Notes: generated by a model not told the origin, from the letters alone. A DNA stretch of 64,000 nucleotides from Chitinophaga lutea (GCF_003813775.1 NZ_RPDH01000001.1:372001-436000); one strand, 5' to 3'; positions 42,899-53,243 are shown, counted from the first letter of the stretch. Program-made: numbers and translations.

Positions 42899-43870
42899 AT
42901 GAGTAACGAGAATGAGATTTTATTGAAAGACAACAAAGACCGCTTTGTGCTGCTGCCGATTAACTATCCCGCTATCTGGGAACAGTATAAAAGGCACGAG
43001 GCCAGTTTCTGGACGGCGGAGGAGATTGATTTGTCGAGCGACCTGAAAGACTGGGCCGGCCTCAACGACGGCGAGCGCCACTTCATTTCGCATGTACTGG
43101 CCTTTTTCGCCGCGTCCGACGGGATCGTGAACGAGAACCTGGCGGTGAACTTCATGAGCGAAGTACAGATACCCGAAGCGCGCTGTTTCTATGGTTTCCA
43201 GATCATGATGGAAAACATCCACTCCGAAACCTATGCGCTGCTGATCGACACGTACATAAAAGACCCCGCTGAAAAAGACCGGCTGTTCCATGCCATCGAC
43301 ACCGTGCCTGCCGTGAAAAGAAAAGCGGAATGGGCGCTGCGCTGGATCGAGAACGGCAGCTTCGCCCAAAGGCTGGTAGCTTTTGCGGCCGTGGAAGGCA
43401 TTTTCTTCAGCGGCAGCTTCTGCTCCATCTTCTGGCTGAAAAAACGCGGCCTGATGCCCGGTCTTACCTTCTCCAACGAGCTGATCAGCCGCGACGAAGG
43501 ACTGCACTGCGAATTCGCCTGCCTCCTCTACTCCATGCTGCAGGGCAAACTCAGCGAACAGGAAGTGCATGAGATCATCGGCGACGCCGTGGCCATCGAA
43601 AAAGAATTCATCACCGACGCACTGCCGGCCGCACTGATCGGCATGAACGCCGACCTGATGAAACAATACATCGAGTTCGTGGCAGACCGCTGGCTGGTGG
43701 CACTGGGCTGCAAAAAAATGTTCAACAGCACCAACCCCTTCGATTTCATGGAAATGATCTCCCTGCAGGGCAAAACCAACTTCTTCGAAAAACGCGTGGG
43801 CGATTACCAGAAAGCGGGCGTAATGGGCACCAAAGAAACCCAGACGTTCAGCCTCGACGAAGACTTCTAA
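42899..43870 (+). CDS. nrdB: Ribonucleoside-diphosphate reductase small subunit
   Basis: A 323-residue class I radical-generating subunit. Metal ligands are in the helices with [19 protein letters not shown] (Glu, His), [19 protein letters not shown] (Glu) and [12 protein letters not shown] (Glu, His). The first carboxylate is in [13 protein letters not shown], where Asp appears. The protein ends in TFSLDEDF, a tail that binds NrdA. Overall it resembles the eukaryote-like NrdB found in Bacteroidota. It precedes nrdA by 42 bp; the cobalamin riboswitch ahead of it suggests vitamin B12 represses this oxygen-dependent reductase. Confidence 0.95.
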   Translation: MSNENEILLKDNKDRFVLLPINYPAIWEQYKRHEASFWTAEEIDLSSDLKDWAGLNDGERHFISHVLAFFAASDGIVNENLAVNFMSEVQIPEARCFYGFQIMMENIHSETYALLIDTYIKDPAEKDRLFHAIDTVPAVKRKAEWALRWIENGSFAQRLVAFAAVEGIFFSGSFCSIFWLKKRGLMPGLTFSNELISRDEGLHCEFACLLYSMLQGKLSEQEVHEIIGDAVAIEKEFITDALPAALIGMNADLMKQYIEFVADRWLVALGCKKMFNSTNPFDFMEMISLQGKTNFFEKRVGDYQKAGVMGTKETQTFSLDEDF

Positions 43871-43912
43871 TCAACTCCATATAAATTTTTCACCCATTAA
43901 ATTCATTACACT

Positions 43913-46285
43913 ATGTTCGTTATAAAAAGAGACGGAAGAAAAGAGTCTGTCAAATTTGACAAGATCACGGCAAGGGTAGAGAAACTGTGTTACGGACTGG
44001 CGCCTGAATATGTAGATTCAATAGATGTAGCGAAGAAAGTGATCCAGGGTTTATACGACGGCGTAACCACCACCGAGCTGGACAACCTGGCTGCGGAAAC
44101 CGCCGCGTCCCTCACCACCAAGCATCCTGACTATGCGCAGCTGGCTTCCCGCATCGCGGTGAGCAACCTGCATAAAAATACCATCAAGTCGTTTTCCCAG
44201 ACGATGAAAATCCTGTACGAATACATCGACCCGAAAACCGGCAAACCCGCCGGCCTGCTGAGCGACGAGGTATGGGACATTATCCGGGAGAATGCGGACA
44301 TCCTCGATTCCACCATCATTTACGACCGCGACTTCGCCTTTGACTACTTCGGTTTCAAAACGCTGGAGCGTTCGTACCTGCTGAAAATCGACGGCAAGAT
44401 CGCCGAGCGCCCCCAGCATATGTTCATGCGTGTGGCCGTTGGTATCCACAAGGAAGATATCGACTCCGCGATCAAAACGTACAACCTGATGAGCGAGCGC
44501 TGGTTCACACACGCCACGCCCACCCTCTTCAACGCCGGCACGCCCAAACCGCAGATGAGCAGCTGCTTCCTGCTCACCATGAAAGGCGACAGCATCGACG
44601 GCATTTACGATACCCTCAAACAGACCGCCAAGATCTCCCAGAGCGCCGGCGGCATCGGCCTGAGCATTCACAACATCCGCGCAACCGGTTCTTATATCAG
44701 CGGCACCAATGGTACGTCCAATGGTATCATTCCCATGCTGCGCGTGTTTAACGACACGGCCCGCTATGTAGACCAGGGCGGCGGCAAACGTAAAGGCGCA
44801 TTCGCCATCTACCTCGAGCCCTGGCATGCCGACGTGTTCGAGTTCCTCGACCTGCGTAAAAACCACGGCAAGGAAGAGCTGCGCGCCCGCGACCTGTTCT
44901 ACGCCCTCTGGGTACCCGACCTGTTCATGAAACGCGTGGAAGAAAACGGCCAGTGGAGCCTCTTCTGCCCGCACGAAGCACCGGGCCTGGCGGATTGCCA
45001 CGGCAAGGAATTCGAAGCGCTGTATGAGCAGTACGAAAAAGAAAACCGTGCCCGCAGAGTCGTGAAGGCACAGGACCTCTGGTTCGCCATCCTCGACGCG
45101 CAGATCGAAACCGGCACTCCCTACCTGCTGTATAAAGATTCCGCCAACGGCAAATCCAACCAGCAGAACCTGGGCACCATCAAAAGCTCCAACCTCTGCA
45201 CCGAGATCATCGAATATACTTCCGAAGACGAAGTGGCCGTATGTAACCTGGCATCGCTCGCACTGCCCCGCTTTGTGATCGACGGCAAGTTCGATCACCA
45301 GAAACTGTTCGAGGTAACCTACCAGGCTACCCTGAACCTGAACGTGATCATCGACCAGAACTATTATCCGGTTGAAGAAGCCCGCCGTTCCAACCTCCGC
45401 CACCGCCCCATCGGGCTCGGCGTGCAGGGCCTGGCCGACGCGTTCTTCCTGCTGCGCTATCCCTTCGAAAGCGCGCCGGCACAACAGCTGAACAAGGAGA
45501 TTTTCGAAACCATCTACTTTGCAGCCCTCACCGCTTCGAAAGACCTCGCTAAAAAAGACGGTCACTACGAAACGTTCCCCGGCTCACCGGCTTCCAAAGG
45601 CATCCTGCAATACGATATGTGGGGCGTTACGCCGTCCGAGCGCTGGGACTGGACCGGCCTGAAAGCCGAGATCAAGGAGCACGGCATCCGTAACTCCCTG
45701 CTGCTGGCGCCGATGCCTACCGCATCCACCTCGCAGATCCTGGGTAATAACGAGTGCTTTGAGCCGTATACGTCCAACATCTACACCCGCCGCGTACTGA
45801 GCGGTGAGTTTGTGGTGGTGAACAAACACCTGCTGAAAGACCTCGTGGAACTGGGCCTGTGGGACAACGACATGAAGAACAAGATCATTGCCGCCAATGG
45901 TTCCATCCAGCAGATCGCCGAAATCCCCTCCAATATCAAGGAACTGTACAAAACCGTTTGGGAAATCAAACAACGTACGATCATTGATATGGCCGCGGAC
46001 CGTGGCGCATTCATCTGCCAGTCGCAGTCGCTCAACCTGTTCGTAGATACCCCTTCAGCCTCCAAGCTGACTTCCATGCACTTCTACGCCTGGAAGAAAG
46101 GGCTCAAAACAGGCATGTACTACCTGCGTACCCAGGCTGCTACCCAGGCCGTTCAGTTCACTGTTGAAAAACAGGGCGGACAGAACATGGTGCCCGTGGT
46201 TGCCCAGGGCGAATCCATGGAACTTGAAGTTCCCGAGGGTGCGGTTTGCACCATGGAAGAAGGTTGCGTAACCTGCAGCGCATAA
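43913..46285 (+). CDS. nrdA: Ribonucleoside-diphosphate reductase large subunit
   Basis: A 790-residue class I catalytic subunit that reduces all four ribonucleoside diphosphates. An ATP-cone (1-95, starting [20 protein letters not shown]) gives allosteric activity control. The barrel holds the active-site cysteine in PQMSSCFLL, the NLCTEI site with N-x-C-x-E, and [26 protein letters not shown] precedes the loop region. The C-terminus has [12 protein letters not shown], the CXXC redox tail that exchanges with thioredoxin or glutaredoxin. It is co-transcribed with nrdB and closed by a terminator. Confidence 0.96.
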   Translation: MFVIKRDGRKESVKFDKITARVEKLCYGLAPEYVDSIDVAKKVIQGLYDGVTTTELDNLAAETAASLTTKHPDYAQLASRIAVSNLHKNTIKSFSQTMKILYEYIDPKTGKPAGLLSDEVWDIIRENADILDSTIIYDRDFAFDYFGFKTLERSYLLKIDGKIAERPQHMFMRVAVGIHKEDIDSAIKTYNLMSERWFTHATPTLFNAGTPKPQMSSCFLLTMKGDSIDGIYDTLKQTAKISQSAGGIGLSIHNIRATGSYISGTNGTSNGIIPMLRVFNDTARYVDQGGGKRKGAFAIYLEPWHADVFEFLDLRKNHGKEELRARDLFYALWVPDLFMKRVEENGQWSLFCPHEAPGLADCHGKEFEALYEQYEKENRARRVVKAQDLWFAILDAQIETGTPYLLYKDSANGKSNQQNLGTIKSSNLCTEIIEYTSEDEVAVCNLASLALPRFVIDGKFDHQKLFEVTYQATLNLNVIIDQNYYPVEEARRSNLRHRPIGLGVQGLADAFFLLRYPFESAPAQQLNKEIFETIYFAALTASKDLAKKDGHYETFPGSPASKGILQYDMWGVTPSERWDWTGLKAEIKEHGIRNSLLLAPMPTASTSQILGNNECFEPYTSNIYTRRVLSGEFVVVNKHLLKDLVELGLWDNDMKNKIIAANGSIQQIAEIPSNIKELYKTVWEIKQRTIIDMAADRGAFICQSQSLNLFVDTPSASKLTSMHFYAWKKGLKTGMYYLRTQAATQAVQFTVEKQGGQNMVPVVAQGESMELEVPEGAVCTMEEGCVTCSA

Positions 46286-46307
46286 TTGCACAACTTTAGA
46301 TAATGGG

Positions 46308-46337
46308 AAGGCCCGGCAGTGATGCCGGGCCTTTTTT
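46308..46337 (+). terminator. nrdBA terminator
   Basis: A perfect GGCCCGGCA / TGCCGGGCC stem with a 4-nt loop, then six T, starting 23 bp after the nrdA stop. Confidence 0.88.
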
Positions 46338-46518
46338 ATACCTCGGATGGATTCAAAACAGCGGAGTTTCCTTTATCTGCCTGTGGCGGCAACATGCGAC
46401 GGAGCCCCTGCTGTAACCGCCTCCTTTTCGGCCATCAGCGCCACAGTGGGCTGGAGAGCCTGCATCAATACGCCGGGCCTTTTTCGTCCCCTCAATTTCA
46501 CTAACTTTGCAGGGCCAT

Positions 46519-47259
46519 ATGGACAAAAGCATCAACAAATACATAGCCGAAACAGGGTTTTGCAGCAGGCGCGAGGCGGATAAATACATCGAGCAGGGCC
46601 GCGTGACCATCAACGACAACATTGCCTCCAAGGGAAACCGCGTGGAGGAAGGCGACGTGGTGGAAATCGACGGCGAGCCGCTGAAAAAGAAAAAACTGCC
46701 GGTGTACATCGCCCTCAACAAACCGAAGGGCATCACCTGCACCACCGACCTGAAGGACAAGACCAACATCATCGACTATGTGAATTACAAATCACGCATT
46801 TTTCCTATCGGCCGCCTCGACAAACTGTCCGAAGGCCTTATTTTCCTCACCAACGACGGTGACATCGTCAACAAAATACTCCGTGCCGGCAACCAGCATG
46901 AGAAGGAATACATCGTTACCGTAGATAAACCCATCACCCCTGACTTTATCAAAACCATGCGCAGCGGCGTGCGCATTTTGGGGGTGTACACCAAAAAATG
47001 TTTCGTGCAGCAGGAAGGGCCGCAACGGTTCAAGATCATCCTGACGCAGGGTTTAAACCGGCAAATCCGGCGGATGTGCGAGACGCTGGGTTACAGGGTG
47101 GAAACGCTCAAACGAACCCGTATCATGAACATGACGCTGAAGGATTTACCACCCGGCAAATGGCGTTTTTTCACGAAAGACGAGGTAACGGCGATCAATA
47201 CCCTGGTGGCTAACAGCAGCAAAACGGAGAAGGGAGATGAGGGTGGAATGGATGAGTAG
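46519..47259 (+). CDS. rluF: RluF-type 23S rRNA pseudouridine synthase
   Basis: A 246-residue pseudouridine synthase of the RsuA/RluB/RluE/RluF group. An S4 RNA-binding domain (1-60, INKYIAETGFCSRREADKYI) precedes the catalytic domain, with the key aspartate in GRLDKLSEGLIFLTNDG. GLNRQIRRMCETLGYRV is the group signature. The SEGL variant after the catalytic GRLD and RIMNMTLKDLPPGKWR near the end favour RluF over RsuA, though RluB/E cannot be excluded. The ATG at 46519 is preferred to a TTG four codons upstream. It is monocistronic, after the nrd terminator. Confidence 0.88.
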   Translation: MDKSINKYIAETGFCSRREADKYIEQGRVTINDNIASKGNRVEEGDVVEIDGEPLKKKKLPVYIALNKPKGITCTTDLKDKTNIIDYVNYKSRIFPIGRLDKLSEGLIFLTNDGDIVNKILRAGNQHEKEYIVTVDKPITPDFIKTMRSGVRILGVYTKKCFVQQEGPQRFKIILTQGLNRQIRRMCETLGYRVETLKRTRIMNMTLKDLPPGKWRFFTKDEVTAINTLVANSSKTEKGDEGGMDE

Positions 47260-47313
47260 GTGCTTCCGGTTTGATCGATCCGTCCGGTTTCATATGTCTT
47301 AAGTTTGATTACA

Positions 47314-47952
47314 CTAGTCGCGCCATTTCATCCGGGCCAGTATCTCGTTCGCCCTCGCCACCTTTTCGGGGAAATGTGTTTTTTCCACCGGTAAAAAGTC
47401 TTTATATCGCTCATCTTCGTACCACATCTTCTCTTTCGACCGTTCAGTTGCGGCAGATGTAGTTGTTTCGTTTTTAATTTGTTCGATTGGCTTCATATGT
47501 TTTAAGTTTATGATGTCGTTTAACGATAAAGGCACTATAGATGTAAGGTTGTTCCGGACAAAATCTACCTCTTCCCCACTTGGTCCCACCTGCGCCTCAA
47601 TTTTAAATTTCAGGGAAAATTCTGCGAAATACGTCCTCAAGATACGTCCATACAACCTTGTTCTCTCTGGCGTACTTCCACTAAACAACACCTTCGTTTC
47701 CGGAAAATCGCTGGTAAAATCTTCGATAATTTTAACGACGGTCGCCATTACTTTTGTAATGTCTCCGTTGTTCGAGACGACTTCATCATCCATCAGTTTT
47801 CCGCCCAAACTATCGCCAAATCCGAGGTTTACTACACCTGGCCGATACAGATAGGAAAACTCCACCATCTTTTCAATATTACTCGTCCCTTCGCTCGTGA
47901 ACTTGTACAAATTCGCATTCACCTTCCGGAATGCGTAAGCAGATCGATTCAT
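47314..47952 (-). CDS. DUF6934-like protein
   Basis: A 212-residue protein resembling Bacteroidota DUF6934, judged from the order of a VVNLGFGDSLGG block, DDEVVSNNGDITKVMATVV and LFSGSTPERTRLYGRIL. The C-terminal 50 residues, after NLKHMKPIEQIKNETT, are a separate charged tail. No activity is known for the family. A longer frame starts with TTG at 47982; the ATG at 47952 aligns with the family start. It stands alone between the pseudouridine synthase and a TlpA-like gene on the same strand. Confidence 0.68.
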   Translation of the reverse strand: MNRSAYAFRKVNANLYKFTSEGTSNIEKMVEFSYLYRPGVVNLGFGDSLGGKLMDDEVVSNNGDITKVMATVVKIIEDFTSDFPETKVLFSGSTPERTRLYGRILRTYFAEFSLKFKIEAQVGPSGEEVDFVRNNLTSIVPLSLNDIINLKHMKPIEQIKNETTTSAATERSKEKMWYEDERYKDFLPVEKTHFPEKVARANEILARMKWRD

Positions 47953-48004
47953 GCAGCCATGAATTTCGTGGTTAACAAACAAAAAATATACTACTACAAT
48001 TTAA

Positions 48005-48484
48005 CTAGTTTCCTTCATCTAAAATCACACTTACCCGTTTTTTTAGTTCGGCTTCGCTGATTTGCCCTTCTACCATCTGGCGGTAGTTCCTTTTGCTGTT
48101 GATGAAGATGGTGGCGGGTATACTGCCCTCCCAGCGCGGGTCTAAGAGAGATGCATATTTGTTGGCGTTAGGCTCGTCGAGCCAAAGCACGGTGGAAGTG
48201 ATTTTTTGTTGTGTGATGAACCGGCGGATTTTTTGAGGATACGCATCGTCCATATCAAGACTGAGAAAGATAAACTTGACAGGTTTATTCGTCAGTGCTT
48301 TGGCCTGTTTTTCGAACCAGGGCATTTCTTTGAGGCAGGGTGCGCACCAGGTGGCCCAAAGGTTGATCACCAATGCAGTATCGGGGTGGTGCAAAAGGGT
48401 TTTCAGATCGGCGGCGCCGATGCGGCGTACATCCTGGGCGGTGGATGCGTAAGCAAACAAAAGCAGGAATGGCAACAGTTTCAT
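48005..48484 (-). CDS. TlpA-like thioredoxin family protein
   Basis: A 159-residue exported thioredoxin-like protein. A short signal (KLLPFLLLFAYASTAQ) is followed by the domain with NLWATWCAPC as active site and IPATIFINSKRN holding the cis-Pro. It would act as a periplasmic thiol reductase, as in cytochrome c or general envelope redox control. The frame is open upstream to 48571 through the TrmH gene end, but the ATG at 48484 is the only sensible start. It lies 13 bp from the trmH stop, so it shares its transcript. Confidence 0.88.
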   Translation of the reverse strand: MKLLPFLLLFAYASTAQDVRRIGAADLKTLLHHPDTALVINLWATWCAPCLKEMPWFEKQAKALTNKPVKFIFLSLDMDDAYPQKIRRFITQQKITSTVLWLDEPNANKYASLLDPRWEGSIPATIFINSKRNYRQMVEGQISEAELKKRVSVILDEGN

Positions 48485-48497
48485 CGGCGTATGTTTT

Positions 48498-49088
48498 TTA
48501 ATCTTCTTCTTTAAACCCCCACTCTTCCAGCAGCATGCAGCGCTGCGTTTCCGGGAGGCCCGGCTGTTCATAATGACCGGCCAGTTTTTTCTGCCGCATC
48601 GCCTCGTACACGCTCACGGCGCAGGCTACCGAAATGTTCAGGGAACGGATGATGCCCTGCATGGGAATGATGAAATTCCCGTCGGCCAGCCGGCGTATCT
48701 CCTCGCTCACGCCCGTTTGTTCGTTGCCGAATATCAGGGCCACCGAACCGGAAAAGTCGATATCGTATAAACTGATGGCGTCGGACGAGAGATGCGTGGT
48801 ATAGATTTTATCGAAACGCTGCCGCAGCACGGTGAATAACTCCTGCACGTCGGTAAACTGATGAACCGTGAGCCATTTTGCGGCGCTGGAGGAGCTTTTG
48901 GCGCCCCACCTTTTATGCCGGGGTATTTTCGTGGTCAGCACATACACATCCTGGATCCCTACCGCGTCACAGGTGCGAAGCACCGCTGAAATATTGTGCG
49001 GGTCTTCCACATTTTCCAAAACCACTGTAATATTGCCCTGCCGCCGGTTTAACACTGATAATAGCCGCTCTCTCCGTTCTGGTGTCAT
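48498..49088 (-). CDS. SpoU/TrmH family tRNA/rRNA 2'-O-methyltransferase
   Basis: A 196-residue SPOUT-class enzyme with the deep trefoil knot. Motif 1 is in NVEDPHNISAVLRTCDAVG, motif 2 in GSVALIFGNEQTGVSEE, and motif 3 in FIIPMQGIIRSLNISVACAV. It is most like TrmH (tRNA Gm18), including the short C-terminal extension and the early RRERLLSVLNRRQ helix. Substrate within the family (tRNA or rRNA) cannot be proved here. It heads a two-gene minus-strand unit and is divergent from the AsmA gene. Confidence 0.9.
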   Translation of the reverse strand: MTPERRERLLSVLNRRQGNITVVLENVEDPHNISAVLRTCDAVGIQDVYVLTTKIPRHKRWGAKSSSSAAKWLTVHQFTDVQELFTVLRQRFDKIYTTHLSSDAISLYDIDFSGSVALIFGNEQTGVSEEIRRLADGNFIIPMQGIIRSLNISVACAVSVYEAMRQKKLAGHYEQPGLPETQRCMLLEEWGFKEED

Positions 49089-49176
49089 GTTGTTAATTTA
49101 TTGGCAAAATTAACAGAAATTAAGTTTAGGTGCGGCGTTTTACTATCTTTAGCCATTGTTCAAAAAAACGGATCCT

Positions 49177-51894
49177 ATGAAGTTAAAAAAGATACTGAAA
49201 GGTATTGGCATCGGTTTGCTGGTATTGATCGCACTACTGATCGCCATTCCGTATCTGTTTAAAGGCCAGATCATTGCAAAAATCAAAACGGAGATCAACA
49301 AAAACCTGAATGCCAAAGTTGATTTTAAAGACGTGAATGTCAGCCTCTTCAGGCGGTTCCCCCGCCTCGCCGTAGCGCTGGATGAACTCCAGGTTACAGG
49401 CACCGGTCATTTCGAAGGCGACACCCTCCTGGCCGTTAAACGGCTCGATGCGGCCATGGACCTGATGAGCGCCATCAAAGGCGAAAAGATCGACATCTAC
49501 AACATCGTGCTGCAACAGCCACGCATATACGCGATCGTGGATGAGGAAGGCCGCGCCAACTGGGATATCACCAAACCAGACACTACCACCGCCGCTCCCG
49601 GCGAGCCGGGAGACACCTCCGCAAGCGATTTTTCCCTCAGCCTCCGCCAGTACAGCCTGGAAAACGCCAGCATCCGGTACAGCGACCGGCAGGGGCACAT
49701 GCACCTGGCGATCGACCAGTTGAACCATAAAGGCAAAGGGGATTTCACGCAGGACCAGTTCACCCTGCAAACGTCCACCACCACGGAAGCGCTCAGTTTC
49801 GCGCAGGGTTTCATCCCCTACCTCGTCGACACCAAAGTGGAAATCCTCACCGATATCAACATCGACAATAAAACGAGCACCTATTCCTTCAAAACGGATA
49901 AAATCGCCGTCAATAACCTGAAAATATCGACGGAAGGTTTTGTGCAGCTGCTCAACGACAGCAGCTACAAAATGGATATCAAGTTCGCCGCACCGTCTAC
50001 CGACTTCAAAGACGTACTGTCGCTGATACCCGCCATTTACGCACAGGATTTCGCCAGCATCAAAACGAGCGGCACCGCCTCTTTCTCGGGCTTCGTGAAA
50101 GGCACCTACACCCCGCAGCAAATGCCTGCCTACAGCATGAACCTGGCGGTAAAGAACGGTTTCTTCCAGTACCCGGACCTGCCGAAGCCGGTGAAAAACA
50201 TCCAGCTGGCCGTGAACGTGAGCAACCCGGACGGGGTGCCTGATCACACCATCATCGACGTGCCGCAGGCCCACCTGGAAATGGACGAAAGCCCGGTAGA
50301 CCTTCGCCTGATGGTGAAAACGCCGGTATCCGACCTTTATCTTGACGCAGCCGCCAAAGGCAAGCTCGATCTCGGTAAAGTAGGCCAGTTCGTCAAATTC
50401 GAGAACGGCACCAGACTCAGCGGCCTGCTCGATGCGGACCTGAAAGCCCGCGGTTATATGAGCGCCATCGAAAAGCAGCAATACGAACAATTCGACGCGT
50501 CCGGCAAACTGGCCGTGGGCAACCTGCTCTATGCCAGCAAGGATTACCCGGAAGGCGTAAAAGTGTCCGCGCTGCAGATGCTCTTCAATCCTAAAAACGT
50601 TACCGTTCCCGAATTCAAAGGGCAATACCTCGGCACCAGTTTTTCCGCCACCGGCGAGGTGAACAACCTGCTGGCCTATGTGCTGCGCAACGATGCGCTC
50701 AACGGCCGCCTCGACCTGGATGCGGATAACATCGTGCTCGACAAATGGCTGGCCACCGGCGGCACCGAAGCACCGGCAGCCAAAACCACCGCAGCGGCGC
50801 CGGCCAGCGCGCCGTTTGCCGTGCCGAACAACCTCGACTTCACCGTGAACGCCAAAGCGCAGAAAGTGCACTACGACAAAGTGGATCTCACCCAGCTGTC
50901 CGGCACGCTGAAGATCAGCGACGAAACCGTGACGATGAAAGACATCAAAGCGAACGCGCTGCAGGGCACCATGAAAATCGACGGCACCTATTCCACCAAA
51001 CACAGCAAGCAGAAACCGGATATCAGTCTTACGTACGACGTGAAGGAGCTTGACGTGCAGCAAACGTTCAAAGCCTTCAACACCGTGCAGAAACTGATGC
51101 CCATCGCGCAGTTCCTCAGCGGCAAGCTCAGTTCCCAGCTCACCATGACGGGCAAACTGGGAGAAGACATGAGCCCCGACCTGAGCACACTTTCCGGCGA
51201 CGGCAGCCTGCTGCTCATACAGGGTTTCCTGAAAAAATTCGCCCCGCTCGACCAGCTGGCCACCCAGCTGAACGTGGCGGCGCTGCAGGATATTTCCGTG
51301 CGGGATATCAAAAACTATTTCGCTTTCGAGAACGGGCGCATGAAGGTGAACCCTTTCCGGGTGAAACTGTCGAACATGAACATGCTTATCGGCGGTTCGC
51401 ATGGTTTCGACCAGAGCATGGACTATACGATGCAACTCGCTCTGCCCCGCGCACTGCTCGGTCAGAAAGGCAATACCCTCGTCAACAACCTCGTTACACA
51501 GGCCCATAACAAGGGCATTCCCGTGCAGGTGAGCGATACGGTATACCTGAACGTCCTGATGGGTGGCAGCATCCTGAAACCGGCCTTAAAAACCGATCTG
51601 AAAGAAGTGGCGGGCAACGCGGTGAACAATCTGAAAGACCAGGCCACCGCCATGGCGAAACAGAAGCTCGACACGGTGAAAAATACCGTGAAAGACAGTC
51701 TGAAGCACGTGAAAAACGAAGCCGTATCTGCCGTGAAAGACGAACTGAAAAAGCAGCTGCTGGGGAATAAAGACAGCGCACAGTCCGGCAAAACGATACA
51801 GGACGCCGGCAAAACTGCGGAAAAGACGCTCAACAACACCCTGAACAGCCTGCTGAAACGCAAAAAGGCCGCAGCGGACACAACAAAACAATAA
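49177..51894 (+). CDS. AsmA family protein
   Basis: A 905-residue envelope protein with one N-terminal membrane helix (about 9-28, GIGIGLLVLIALLIAIPYLF) and an AsmA-type beta-groove body. The beginning GQIIAKIKTEINKNLNAKV, followed by FRRFPRLAVALDELQVTGTG, is the typical AsmA start, and the AsmA_2 block lies toward the C-terminus (around 640-830). The tail is charged, with repeated VKD, LKH and KDQ motifs. AsmA-like proteins are thought to carry lipids between membranes. A TTG seven codons upstream is in frame, but the ATG at 49177 gives the correct N-terminus. It is a single gene closed by a strong terminator. Confidence 0.9.
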   Translation: MKLKKILKGIGIGLLVLIALLIAIPYLFKGQIIAKIKTEINKNLNAKVDFKDVNVSLFRRFPRLAVALDELQVTGTGHFEGDTLLAVKRLDAAMDLMSAIKGEKIDIYNIVLQQPRIYAIVDEEGRANWDITKPDTTTAAPGEPGDTSASDFSLSLRQYSLENASIRYSDRQGHMHLAIDQLNHKGKGDFTQDQFTLQTSTTTEALSFAQGFIPYLVDTKVEILTDINIDNKTSTYSFKTDKIAVNNLKISTEGFVQLLNDSSYKMDIKFAAPSTDFKDVLSLIPAIYAQDFASIKTSGTASFSGFVKGTYTPQQMPAYSMNLAVKNGFFQYPDLPKPVKNIQLAVNVSNPDGVPDHTIIDVPQAHLEMDESPVDLRLMVKTPVSDLYLDAAAKGKLDLGKVGQFVKFENGTRLSGLLDADLKARGYMSAIEKQQYEQFDASGKLAVGNLLYASKDYPEGVKVSALQMLFNPKNVTVPEFKGQYLGTSFSATGEVNNLLAYVLRNDALNGRLDLDADNIVLDKWLATGGTEAPAAKTTAAAPASAPFAVPNNLDFTVNAKAQKVHYDKVDLTQLSGTLKISDETVTMKDIKANALQGTMKIDGTYSTKHSKQKPDISLTYDVKELDVQQTFKAFNTVQKLMPIAQFLSGKLSSQLTMTGKLGEDMSPDLSTLSGDGSLLLIQGFLKKFAPLDQLATQLNVAALQDISVRDIKNYFAFENGRMKVNPFRVKLSNMNMLIGGSHGFDQSMDYTMQLALPRALLGQKGNTLVNNLVTQAHNKGIPVQVSDTVYLNVLMGGSILKPALKTDLKEVAGNAVNNLKDQATAMAKQKLDTVKNTVKDSLKHVKNEAVSAVKDELKKQLLGNKDSAQSGKTIQDAGKTAEKTLNNTLNSLLKRKKAAADTTKQ

Positions 51895-51908
51895 ACTCAT
51901 TTGTAATA

Positions 51909-51947
51909 AAAACGTGGTGCAATGGAATTGTTGCACCACGTTTTTTT
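51909..51947 (+). terminator. AsmA gene terminator abutting the SdpI start
   Basis: A 14-bp stem (AAAACGTGGTGCAA / TTGCACCACGTTTT) with an 8-nt loop and a T run. The T run ends directly at the ATG of the next gene. Confidence 0.85.
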
Positions 51948-52328
51948 ATGGACAGTATTTTGCACAGCCCCTTTTGCAATGCCAGCCTCTTAGTGGGTTT
52001 GTTATTCCTTTTTATGGGCTTCATGATCAGGAAGTACCCTCCACGCAGCATGAAAACATGGTACGGTTACCGCACTTTCTCCTCCACCATTAACGAAAAC
52101 ACCTGGCACGAGGCCAACCAGTATGCCGCGTATTTGTCGCGGTGCATGGCCTATGTGTTGATTCCGTTCGGTGTGTTGATGGCGTTGTTATTCAAAACGC
52201 AGACTGATCTGTTTTTGTACCTGACCATTACGCCGGTGATCGTTTCTGCGTTATTGCTCACCGGTTTGACCGAGTGGCATCTGTTGCAGGAGTTTGACGA
52301 AGACGGCGAACGCAAAAAGAAAGCCTGA
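51948..52328 (+). CDS. SdpI family membrane protein
   Basis: A 126-residue protein with three predicted membrane helices (about 12-27, 64-82 and 88-105). FMGFMIRKYPPRSMKTWYGYRT and the ENTWHEANQYAA block are characteristic of the SdpI family. In Bacillus, SdpI protects against the SdpC toxin; most homologues have unknown roles in the cell envelope. The ATG lies immediately after the AsmA terminator, leaving no room for a normal leader. It may be read from leaky transcription, a start inside the hairpin, or a downstream start. The next gene is convergent and adjacent. Confidence 0.83.
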   Translation: MDSILHSPFCNASLLVGLLFLFMGFMIRKYPPRSMKTWYGYRTFSSTINENTWHEANQYAAYLSRCMAYVLIPFGVLMALLFKTQTDLFLYLTITPVIVSALLLTGLTEWHLLQEFDEDGERKKKA

Positions 52329-53243
52329 TCATCTACGCCGTATGACCAGTACGGCCGGCACCGCCCGCTGACCGCCCGCGTCTGAAGGCCGGATAGTATT
52401 TTTCTGCTGCACGTACAGCGCGGAAGAGCCACCCCCGTCGAGGTTCAGCGCCTCCACACAATCGAGATCCGTAAATATCTTCGCCATCTGCGGGAACGTA
52501 GCGCCTTCCGCCACACCTTTATGCCGGCCTTCGATGGCCAGCAATATCAGTTTACCACCGGCGGTGTACCCCACGGCGGAACGCGGGTGAAAATCCTTAT
52601 TGTTCAGCATTTTTTCTTCGGCGCTGGTGATGAAGGGCTGTCCGTTCTGCACCAGCACCGGGCCGCCGCCCACCGCTTCTTTCATTTTCCATTTATGCGC
52701 CCCGCGCGGGTACCGTTTACCGGGTTCGCGGTAAAGGGTGTCTTTTCCGTTGATCTCCGGCGTTACCGGTACCTCGTACGCATACGGCGTGTTTTTACGG
52801 CCCACGTTATACACCCAGGCAATGTCGGCCTTGCGGCGGCGGGTGATGCCGAAGGCGCCGCGGGTGGTGGGTTTCGCGAGCTTAGGGTTCACAGCCAGCA
52901 CTTTGCCGTTGTGGACGACGATATTAAGATTGCTGTTGTCTTTAAAAGAGAAAAAGGTGGTGTTGATCACCGCCAGCGTCTGGTGGTTTTCGATGCTGTC
53001 GTATTGCGCGGGTGTGTAGCGTTTGCCGTTGCCGGTGCGCACCACGAAGTCCAGCTGCGGGTCTTTCAGATCGGTTTCCAGGTAAAAGGCCCGGAACGGT
53101 TTGCCGTCGAGGGAGTCTGTGGTTTCGTACACGCGCACGCCGGGCGGCAGGCCCTCATTGTGCGTGGCGGAAGGGCGCCAGGTCAGCTGGCCGTAAGTCA
53201 TCAGGGGAAATAATGCCGTAACAAGCAGGAAAGTCCGTTTCAT
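52329..53243 (-). CDS. Phosphodiester glycosidase (NAGPA) family protein
   Basis: A 304-residue exported protein of the NAGPA/DUF2233 family, named after the enzyme that uncovers mannose-6-phosphate by cleaving GlcNAc-phosphodiesters. After a signal peptide (TFLLVTALFPLMTYG), landmarks are AVINTTFFSFKDN, the EAVGGGPVLVQNG block, HPRSAVGYT and the active-site-proximal ALNLDGGGSSALY. The bacterial substrate is unknown. A TTG lies upstream at 53270; the ATG at 53243 is preferred. It converges with the SdpI gene and ends 1 bp from it. Confidence 0.88.
   Translation of the reverse strand: MKRTFLLVTALFPLMTYGQLTWRPSATHNEGLPPGVRVYETTDSLDGKPFRAFYLETDLKDPQLDFVVRTGNGKRYTPAQYDSIENHQTLAVINTTFFSFKDNSNLNIVVHNGKVLAVNPKLAKPTTRGAFGITRRRKADIAWVYNVGRKNTPYAYEVPVTPEINGKDTLYREPGKRYPRGAHKWKMKEAVGGGPVLVQNGQPFITSAEEKMLNNKDFHPRSAVGYTAGGKLILLAIEGRHKGVAEGATFPQMAKIFTDLDCVEALNLDGGGSSALYVQQKNTIRPSDAGGQRAVPAVLVIRRR

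Noticed and set aside
46345..46470. Sequence between nrdA and rluF with weak similarity to a second cobalamin riboswitch (CTGTAACCG and GCCACAG...GGAGAGCCTGC).
   Set aside because: The elements are too close together and the core GGGAA and B12 box are not intact; probably chance in GC-rich DNA.
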